DNA from: Cymbomonas tetramitiformis
Lineage: Eukaryota; Chlorophyta; Pyramimonadophyceae; Pyramimonadales; Pyramimonadaceae
Assembly (NCBI GenBank): GCA_001247695.2
Contig: LGRX02029119.1
Span: forward strand, 1-62,114
DNA length: 62,114 nucleotides
Reading direction: 5' to 3'
The notes under the pieces were generated by a model. That model did no database searches and had not been told where the DNA came from. It saw nothing but the letters and a program-made list of their open reading frames with translations. The position numbers were made by a program, and so were the translations under genes. Below are positions 22,048 to 30,129 of this stretch, one piece after another; within the stretch, counting starts at the first letter, position 1; every line of letters starts with the position of its first letter.

Positions 22048-22737
22048 GGGGCCTGAGTGGGAGGTTCAACAGGGACCGCTCCAGTGACAGTCAGAGACTC
22101 TGGAGGGGTCTCGCTGTCTGCAGCGTCCGCCTCGAGGGGCTGATCCGCCGCCAGGGCTCCCTGTGCACTGCTCTGAGGGTCGCCTGATGGGGGGGTTTCT
22201 GTAGATACCGCTGCGCCTGGCGGGGCGAGCCCTCTTGAGAGCACCGCGGAGAGGTGCAGGGCTTGCACTGCCGCAAGGACCTCTCTGCGGATATGCTCAC
22301 TTCGGCTGCTTGCGTCCGAATCAGACCCGGACCTGCGAGCAGCTCTCCGCCTGCGCTCTGCTCGCGCAAGTGTGCCCCGGCTCCCCCTGGACCCCGTACT
22401 GGTGCGGCTAACGTCCGTTCCGGACTCGGGGTCGGAGTGCTCTGGCGAGCGGCTCAGGCTCGGGATGTGCCTGCCATGCGTTGCAGGGCCCGAGGACTCC
22501 CTTCGGGAGTGTCGGCGCCTGCGGGCCTCTGGGTCAGCTGTCACCGCTGGGAGGTGGCGCACCAAGAGTGAGGCCCCGCTCGGAGCGCCCTGTCGGTATC
22601 CGCCATCAGGAGGTGCCTGCAGAGGGTCTAGAAGAATCGCGGCACCAATGCTGATGATGTGATGAAGGGCGGCTGCAATGAGGGGTCCGCCGTAGGGTCG
22701 TACAGCATTGAGGTGGCTGGTACCAGCTGTTGCGGCC

Positions 22738-22770
<33 letters not shown>

Positions 22771-23251
22771 GCTGCTGTAACTGCTGCTGCTGGAACTGCT
22801 GCTGCTGTTGCATTCGTTAGAGCGGTTGTTGCTGTTGTGGCCACTGTTGCTGGTACGCGAGCCATTGCTGCTGCTGTTGCAGCTGCTGTTGGTACGGCGT
22901 GGGGTACGAGCCCATGGGGTGATGAGTCCCCAATGTAAATGGCACCGGGGACACTCCCCCAGCAATGGGCGCTGATTGGGGGAGTACCCAGTTGGAGCCA
23001 TTCCATACGGCTTGTGCAGGGGAGCCATCGGGCAGGGTGTATGGGCGTGGCACTGCGGTATAGGGCATGGTGGTGCCCAGGAGTGGGAAGGGGTAAGTGG
23101 AAGCGTATGTGGTGGGGGACGGAAAGGTGAGGGGTGAAAATAATGGGGGGCGTAGCGGCTCTGCACTGACCCCCATGCTGGAAAGCGACTCTGATGTGTG
23201 CTGCGACATGCTAACTGCTGAGCTGATCAAATCGAGAGCTGGGTGTGGCAA
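22044..23251 (-). pseudogene. R1 gag N-terminal region, frame-broken, with poly-Gln/CAG tracts
   Basis: The likely true frame starts near MSQHTSESLSS (about 23210). It runs through a Pro/Tyr/Gln-rich segment to a stop at 22817, then continues in the same frame as a Gln-rich run (encoded by the CAG/CTG tract at about 22737-22812) to a stop at 22628. A second frame (23006-22044) carries an Arg/Ser-rich region (about 22600-22250) that looks like the continuation after a slip. CAG-tract length change is an obvious way to lose the frame. No catalytic domain is seen. It is probably the disordered N-terminal part of gag. Confidence 0.5.
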
Positions 23252-24470
23252 AAGCCACAGGTGAGCAGAAGGTAGAGTCCGCTCGCCTTTTATTTACTCT
23301 TCGGTGTCGCTTTCTCGCGGAGGGGGGGAAGGAGGAGAAGAAGGAGGGGGGCTAATATGTGGAGATGGAGGAACGCCGTCGATCACGGTTATTGCGAATG
23401 TGCCAGGGAGCGCGGGATAGATTGCTAGATCTTGAGTGGCCGGGTAATGGAAGAAGTAGTTCCCCTGCTGATGCCACTCGCGGTTGTAGTGTGCTGGTGG
23501 GATAGCCAGGGTGACGTTATCCAGGCGCTCAGCTGCTGTCCTCCACTTCGTCGTCAGAAGAGGAGGGCGAGGGAGGAAGAGGACCCTCTGGAGAGTCGTC
23601 GAAAGCTCCTGCAGGTGGGAAGGCGAGGTCTGGATAAAATTGCCACTTCAGTGGCCCCTGTTTCCACCACGCTTTCCTGTATCCTTGTGGGGGAACTGAC
23701 ATGCACCGGCGAATTCAAAATTTCGCCAGGGCTCCGCGACACGATTTTCAAGTGCTCAGGTGCGCGGACAGGAGTCAAGAAACTGCGAAGGAAGGTATGT
23801 CAGGTCCGACCAAGAGGCTCAGTAAGGCTCCAGAAGATAGCCGGGCTCCGTATGTCCCAAAAATACTCCAGCCAGAGTGCTGCTGGAGGGTGCCAGAGAG
23901 TGCCAGAGGAGCTGTCCAGAGACCGCTGAAAGCGCTATTTAGGGGGGCTTTCTCGACTACTGATGGCCGTGAGGGCGGTGTTGGGGGGTTCTGGACTGTT
24001 CTATGGGGTCTGAGGGAAGGGTTTTTGGTGGTGGGGGCTGTTGGGGAAGGTTTTGGAGTAGGCTGAAAACGGGCTAAAACTGCTGTTTTGGGCTGTTTTT
24101 GGCTGTTTTAGCTTGTACTTTTAGGGCTCTGAAAGGTGAATTGTGAGGTTTTTCTGGCTACTATAGACCGGGGAAACCCTTCAGGGTGATCCCTGACGGT
24201 CGTTTGTGGCCTGGGAGGGACTTGGGTTTTAAGATCGGAAAACGAATGTTTGCCTTTCCAAGCCCGTTTGAGCCCCCAGTGTTAAGGGAAGGTTATACTG
24301 ATATATCGTGACTTTTGGGAACGTTATTTGGATTCTTTCTTCGAAAAAAAATGACTTTTTTGACGTAAAAATTGCGCCCAGTATCCCAAAAGCACAGGTC
24401 TCCCCCTGCAGTATAACGAAAGTTACGAGAAGTCCGTGGTTGAACGCGCGGAGACGTTCAAAGTAACGCA
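23252..24470 (-). other. R1 5' leader, non-coding
   Basis: This is the stretch between the primer-binding site and the first gag-like frame. It has G-rich and Trp-codon-rich pieces but no frame that I would call coding. Length is about 1.2 kb. Confidence 0.6.
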
Positions 24471-24480
24471 ATTGATACCA
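24471..24480 (-). promoter_or_regulatory. R1 primer-binding site, initiator-Met tRNA type
   Basis: On the minus strand the 5' LTR ends CGGGCACA. Two bases follow, then TGGTATCAAT, whose first eight bases are the usual start of plant and algal gypsy/copia sites complementary to the 3' end of initiator methionine tRNA. Confidence 0.8.
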
Positions 24481-24482
24481 AA

Positions 24483-24687
24483 TGTGCCCGTGGGCAGTAC
24501 GACAGATGCTCGGAGTGATGTTTTTTATTGAACGTGCAAAGGTACACAATTCGGATTTTATAATATACTGGATCAGGGCCAGATTGAGGTACAAACGATA
24601 GTTCGGTTCCGAGTTCTGAAGGCCAAACACTTCTCAAGTGCTCTACTTATTCACTCGTCACTCAGGTTGCAGGGTCAACCACCCGGC
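24483..24687 (-). repeat. R1 5' LTR, truncated (205 bp)
   Basis: It matches the first 205 bases of the 3' LTR (plus-strand orientation) and stops exactly where the TATATGCC inverted repeat starts at 24688. The other ~430 bases, which would hold the start of U3 and any promoter, are missing. Confidence 0.9.
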
Positions 24688-25363
24688 TATATGCCTATTC
24701 TACGAAAGGTGGGTTTACACACCGTAAGGACCCCTTACGGTGGGTTACCCAACCCTAAGTAAAACGATTATTTCAGCCCCTAAACTGACCCCCTGGTCAT
24801 GTTCATGGTGGCAGGATGACTTTAGACACTCCCAAGAGGCATCCGCGAAGAATTATATCGGATGTATCCGGGTTTGTTAACCTGAAAACCCAAACCCAAA
24901 CCGGCAAACCAATTATCGCATATAAATCGTGTCATATAGTGTAATAAACCGTCATACCACCCTCACTTCGCGTGACGTTTTGAGGGTCAAGATGGCCTCG
25001 AATAAAACTTTTGACAAGACACTGCAGAAAGAGCAGCTCGAGAACTTGACAACATAGGCCTCCAAATTTCCAAATGGCCATCGAGGAAGGCCACATATCT
25101 ACCAATATACAAAATTATGTGGTAACCCACCGTAAGCATATATGATCGGAACCCGCTACACCCCCCCACTTCGCGAGCGCATTACACACATGGGGCACAT
25201 CGCATCCATCCATAGTATGTTCCTCAGCTTTCATTCAACTCATAAACTGTCTGAAAATCGATAGGTTTGACACCGTAGACCTCATAACGCCACCACTAGA
25301 GGCCGCCGAAAATTCCTCTTACGGCGGGTTAACCCACCGTAAGATTAGTAGAATAGGCATATA
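24688..25363. mobile_element. 676-bp inverted-repeat element (MITE-like)
   Basis: The left end TATATGCCTATTCTAC (24688-24703) is repeated exactly inverted at 25348-25363. Inside both ends are further CTTACGGTGGGTTA-type blocks in opposite orientations (about 24730 and 25318-25343), extending the fold. No transposase frame is present. A flanking duplication is not clear: TA or TATA would be consistent. Confidence 0.75.
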
Positions 25364-26290
25364 AGATCACCGTTGCCCGCATATACCTGCTGTAACCTCA
25401 AGCACAGCTCATCAAGCAATTGCGCACATCGAGTAACAACGAGAAGCCACGCATCACTCACACTCAAAGACCATCACAACACCGTAGCGTCCAGCCTGTC
25501 GGATTCAGTATACTATACGGAAATATCATGATCCAGAGTTCACTAAGTTTGACCCGTTAGAAATCGTCGTCGCTGGTTGATTTTACGGAAAGTTTCGTTT
25601 TCGCCACGAACCCAAACGTGCTATCGACTTTCTGACCAGCAGTACCCCTTCTGGCGGGAAAACGGCTTAACGTACGACGTTTTTGACGACACCGGCGTGA
25701 TCCCCGTCAAATTCTACCCTACCTCGACTTTTCCACCACCTGATTTACTTCATGTTTCGAGAAGTTGTTTTTAGGCTTGGGAACCCTATAACTGGGTTTG
25801 CAGAATTCTGCAGTCTGCAGTCTGCAGCCATGTCCACCGCACGCCAGCGTGCGCGTATGGCCGCTGTGCGTTCAGCGGTGGTGTCCCTTCGGCTACGTCG
25901 ACAGCATCTTGCTACTGGCTATGGTCTGGTGGTGTGTGGTGGTGCTTGTGCGCCACACACCAACATCAAGTCCATCGCCAACAGTGACGTGAACTCTGAC
26001 GACAGCGAGTTGCGTACGCGGCGTCCTCCACTCTCCCCTCCGCCCTACGTGCCTCTTCGCCACTGTTTTATGGTGTGTGGCGGTGGTGCTTCGTCGCCCT
26101 TCCCATTCCTTCTTCTCCATGCTTGTGCGGTCGTGCGCAGCGGGAGGGGTCCGCACCTCATATTTCACCTACATCTCCTTCAGAGTACCCGCGTCACCGC
26201 ACGCGCTCTGGTGGTGCCGCCCACCATCGCCCCGCACCGCGTGGGCGTTGGATGACCGCATCTTGGCGGCTCTCGTCTTATTCCACAATC
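25364..26290. other. unassigned sequence
   Basis: I recognise no gene. A frame at 25752-26255 has some codon regularity but no known motif, and the same bases are open on the other strand. CTGCAGTCTGCAGTCTGCAG near 25809-25828 is a short triplication of a PstI-like word. Confidence 0.4.
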
Positions 26291-27240
26291 GATTTTCTAT
26301 CGCCATGGTGGATTAGCCGAGTGGATAGCTAGCCGGAATAATTTGAAATCTTACTTCGACCGTGCTAGATCGATCCTCGGTGGAATGTCCGTATACCATT
26401 TCCCGTCGTCTTAGCCGAGTGGGTTAATCGCTGTATTGAGTTTCGATAAAGCGTTGCACTCCGAGCACGTGGTTACAATACCGGCGCAATGACCTTGAGT
26501 ACGGGAAAATAAACGCTTGATGACCCGGCTGCGTATTCGGAATATAATTCCGGATGTCGTATCGAATAAAGGAATACCAGAGTACGATTGTCGTACGTAA
26601 ATGGGTCCGTCGAATTTATAAATTCGACGGAGTGGTCCTTGTAGGTACGGTCTCTAGTGACGGTTGGCGATCGTGGCTGCGCGAGCAAGTTCCGTAATAT
26701 TATGGAATTAAAAATGATATGCCCGTTCGCTTCATAAACAAAAGCCTACTAAACACTCGATTTTTATTATCGCCATGGTGGATTAGCCGAGTGGATAGCT
26801 AGCCGGAATAAGTTGAAATATTACTTCGACCGTGCTGGATCGATCCCCGGTGGAATGTCCGTATACCATTTCCAGTCGTCTTAGCCGAGTGGGTTAATCG
26901 CTGTATTGAGTTTCGATAAAGCGTTGCACTCCGAGCACGTGGTTACGATACCGGCGCAATGACCTTGAGTACGGGAAAATAAACGCTTGTTGACCAGTCT
27001 GCGTATTCGGAATAATTTATTCCGGATGTCGTATCGAATAAAAGGAATACCAGAGTACGATTGTCGTACGTAGATGGGTCCGTCGAATTTATAAATTCGA
27101 CGGAGTGGTCCTTGTAGGTACGGTCTCAAGTGACGGTTGGCGATCGTGGCTGCGCGAGCAAGTTCCATAATATTATGGAATTAAAAATGATATGCCCGTC
27201 GCTTCATAAACAAAGCCTACTAAACACTCGATTTTTTTTT
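26291..27240. repeat. tandem duplication (about 470 bp) of a tRNA-related SINE-like unit
   Basis: Two units start at about 26291 and 26761 and are nearly identical. Each has two tRNA-like A-box words on the plus strand (TTAGCCGAGTGGATAGC and TTAGCCGAGTGGGTTAA), the first followed by a B-box-like GGATCGATCCC. Later each has a palindrome around TCGAATTTATAAATTCGA. They resemble type-II (Ser/Leu) tRNA sequence but do not fold into a full cloverleaf by eye, so I read them as tRNA-derived repeats. Each unit ends near AAACACTCGATTTT. Confidence 0.65.
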
Positions 27241-27535
27241 TCAGTTCGAATTTTTGCCGCCAGCGTACTAACCTCCTTTTTTAGGGTTTAGTACCTTTCG
27301 TGATAAAAATTTTCAGTTGAGTTAATAAAGTATACTAAAGGTATATTTTATTTTGCTTAACTTGCCCCTTTTCCTTTAAAACCTGTAGTCATATGGATCC
27401 TAGTCATCCGTAGGGCAGTGAAGGCGACAAATAGCGACTCCTAATCGCGCCGCCCCTTTTTGAGCACTTAACTGTGCTCAAGGGGGCGGATATTTACTGA
27501 CCACTGATTAACAGACAAACTTTCTGATTGTTCGC
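27241..27535. other. non-coding, possible intron
   Basis: Sequence with poly-T runs and no frame, ending in a pyrimidine-rich stretch and CAG at 27538-27540. This would fit an intron ahead of the small exon-like frame. Confidence 0.3.
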
Positions 27536-27799
27536 TTGCAGAATTCGAGTAACAAAAACGCGAAGCTCAGGGGGGGAAGGGATCGGCTTGCAGATATAGC
27601 ATCCTTCACACAAACAGCTTTGAAAAAAGCGCAAGACGCGGCAGTGCTCCTAAAGCACTTCATCGAGAGCCAGGGAAGGAGACATCCCGCTATCGGGAAG
27701 ATCCAAGACTCTCTCGCGGTGGTTATAAAGGGGAAAACTTTGAACGTGGAGAATTACTTGGCCTGCTTCATTGAAGAAAGGGAACTTGAAGACTATTAA
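27536..27799 (+). CDS. hypothetical small helical protein or exon
   Basis: An 87-residue frame that looks alpha-helical and charged (SFTQTALKKAQDAAVLLKHF). The sequence just before it, TGATTGTTCGCTTGCAG, is a good splice-acceptor context, so the frame may be a last exon starting at about 27541. I do not recognise the family. It lies immediately left of element R2 (junction at 27843/27844), so it may be part of the target R2 landed in. Confidence 0.35.
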   Translation: MQNSSNKNAKLRGGRDRLADIASFTQTALKKAQDAAVLLKHFIESQGRRHPAIGKIQDSLAVVIKGKTLNVENYLACFIEERELEDY

Positions 27800-27843
27800 T
27801 ATATGCGCTGTGGGTGGCAGAGGTGAGTTGCGTCTCCATTGTT

Positions 27844-28364
27844 GCTGTAACAAACGCCGGCTTTTCATGGTACCGCGCCGGGTTTGTTCAGCTGGTGACA
27901 CGCATGACAGTGGTGACAGCATGACAGGCTTTACGAAGATGACCATCTGTGAGATGCAGACTTGTCAGAGAAGATATGGTCACCATCAAGTGACCAGGGA
28001 ATGATGAAGATGGCAGTGACTCCTTTGCCGCTGACGTGTCAGTCAGAATGCGGTGAACGGTAACATTGTTAGAGCTGGCATGGAATAATGACTTTCTATT
28101 GGCCAGATGAAGATTTAAGGGCTAGAACCCGTTACAATTTTGGGAAATGTGACAGGGCATTGAGATATAAGTAGACTCTGACTGGAGGTCAGGCTAGTGG
28201 ACTCATTATTGTTTTGCCTTCGCAAGTACTAGGTGGCTGTTCGCGTGCCAGTGCTAGAGTGCTAAGACAGTTCTGCTCACAGCTTTTGTACACAATAATT
28301 CGTATTTTGTGATATAATATCAATTTTGACGGATACATTTTACTGTTGTTTTCATACTTTTTCA
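27844..28364 (+). repeat. R2 5' LTR, lacking its first 216 bp
   Basis: Matches 43622-44147 from GCTGTAACAAACGCC to CTTTTTCA. The first 216 bases of the full LTR are absent; the left flank is unrelated. After the CA end, no TGG-type primer-binding site is visible in the next 20 bases. Confidence 0.9.
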
Positions 28365-30129
28365 AAACAATAATGTCCTGCGCGGAGCGGCTTTTTATTT
28401 CAGTGTTAATCCGGAAGTAAAGGCCCTTTGGCGAGAAGTCAGCAGCAGTTGAAAGAGCGGATTCGGAAGTCGGGCGACTCCAAGGGCACCCACGGTGCAC
28501 TGGCGGACCCTTTTTCTTCCCTGAACTTGGTGGTACTTGCACGGAAAGAGCTACCAGTGACGGCGGCGACGGATCAGCTTTGAATTCACTAGTCATGAGC
28601 GGCCTCCTTCTACCCGGTGATATGCTCAACACCTTGTTCTGCAGTGAATCCAGGGGCACCTCTGGTGCACTGGCCTAGCTGCTGACAGGTGTCCTTCAGT
28701 TTTGAGCTAATCAGCACGGCATGAGCTTGGGCGGCGGCGGCGACAGAGTCAATCAGCAGTGAATGTACACCTGGATGAGCACCTCTCAGTGGTTCCTTCA
28801 GCTGGCCACCTTGTTTGAAGTGAATCCAGGGGCACCCCTGGTGCACTGGCTTAACTGAAAAGCAAGTGTGTGTTACCTGGGAGCTAATCAGCAGCGGCAT
28901 CTGCCTTGACTTACCGGCTAAGAGTGGATCAACAGCTAATGTGCACCTTGATGAACTACCTTCCAGTGGGTTCTCCAGCTGGCCACCTTGTCTGAAGTGA
29001 ATCCAGGGACACCCCTGGTGTACTGGCCTAGCTGAAAGGCAGGTGTGCTTGGCCTAGGAGCTAATCAGCGGCGACATCTGCTTTTACTTACCAGCGAAGA
29101 AGTGGATCAGCAGTGAATCACTGCCCTATGTCTGGAACTGCAACTTACGGTTTCTTGGGCAGCTCCACCTTGTCTGACGGTTAATCCAGGGACACCCCTG
29201 GTGTACTGGCCTAAGCCTGAAGCAGGGGAAGAGCTTGCCAGAGGACTGGCAGCAGCATCAGCCCTGAAGGCGACAACTGAGTGGTCTTTCAAGCGATATT
29301 CCTTGGTGTGACACAGTTACCTGGTGGATTCGGAGTTAATTACTTTTCCAGCCTGGAGTGCTGCTTACTACTGGAGTGACCTTCTAGTGCTTTATCATAA
29401 TGTGTTGGAGAATTCTTCTATCTTTTCTACGGTATTGGTCAGCCGGTGAGGCCCTCATGTCACAGGCCACCTTCTGAATCAGCAGTAGTGCTGCGAATCC
29501 AGGGTGCTCAGCACACTGGCTTAGCTCCCAACTCTGCCAGCGACCTGGTACTTGCTTACTGGACTGGGGAGTGAGCTTCTATGCCAACCATGGTTCCCTT
29601 GATTAGCAGTGGTGTTGTGAATCCAGGGGTGCTCAGCACACTGGCCTAGCTTACACCGCTGCGTATCAGTGCTATTCTTGGTGTCGGGGAGGTGCCCTCA
29701 CTTTCATTGTGCTCTTGATGAACTCTGGCCCAGCTAATCCAGAAGTGCTCAGCACACTGGCCCAGCTTTAACTTTTCCTCGCACGAATATTCTGCATCTG
29801 CTGCTGATTCAGAGCGCTGAAGCACAGTGCTGGACCCTTAGGCGTTCGCTGGCCGCACGCGTTTCGTTCTTTCGCTTGTTCAGCAAGGCGAGTCCAGGAG
29901 CACTCAGTGCACTGGCCTAAGCCAGTCTGAATCAGGCCTCCAGTCTACTGGTGAACGAGCTTTGCGCTGAGAGAGGGAACTCTTCCTTGGTCCCATTGGC
30001 TGAGCATCAACACAGTACTTTACCACGGAGGGCGAGGCAGAGCCAAGCGCTGCCTCTGTCCAGTCCAGAGAACGTGAGGCACGACGGCTGGCGCGAGAGC
30101 GGGTCAGTCAGGACCTTGACACGGAATAT
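28365..30129 (+). other. R2 5' leader with nine repeated stem-loops
   Basis: This long untranslated leader lies between the LTR and the gag ATG. Nine copies of a hairpin lie at 28480-28503, 28650-28673, 28826-28849, 29003-29026, 29186-29209, 29499-29519, 29623-29644, 29739-29760 and 29894-29915. All but the first have outer arms CCAG and CTGG. The first five pair inner arms (G/A)CACC with GGTG(C/T); the last four pair GTGC or GCAC with GCAC or GTGC around a TCA loop. Flanking sequence (GAGCTAATCAGC, CTGGCCACCTTG) is repeated too, so the leader grew by tandem duplication. A role in RNA packaging, dimerisation or translation is possible and unproven. Confidence 0.8.

Larger units (their letters stand above)
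11116..24687 (-). mobile_element. R1: Ty3/gypsy chromovirus-like element with two methyltransferase domains
   Basis: On the minus strand the order is: truncated 5' LTR (24483-24687), PBS, leader, broken gag (23251-19858), protease-RT-RNase H (19399-15173), Dam-like domain, integrase, chromodomain and C5 methyltransferase (15254-11940), PPT, and a complete 3' LTR (11751-11116). The internal length is about 12.7 kb. The left LTR interrupts the RNase H of gypsy copy A, so R1 is younger than A. The right LTR keeps only its last 205 bp because a 676-bp inverted-repeat element abuts it. No target-site duplication can therefore be tested. Confidence 0.9.

Noticed and set aside
24229..24630. Minus-strand ORF through the R1 LTR
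   Set aside because: It crosses the LTR end and PBS, and the same LTR piece at 11063-11270 gives a similar shadow. Not a gene.
25752..26255. 167-codon ORF
   Set aside because: No motif or domain was seen, and the opposite strand is equally open.
26300..26480. Functional Ser/Leu tRNA genes
   Set aside because: A-box-like words are good, but I could not pair acceptor and T arms into a full cloverleaf. Called as tRNA-derived repeats.
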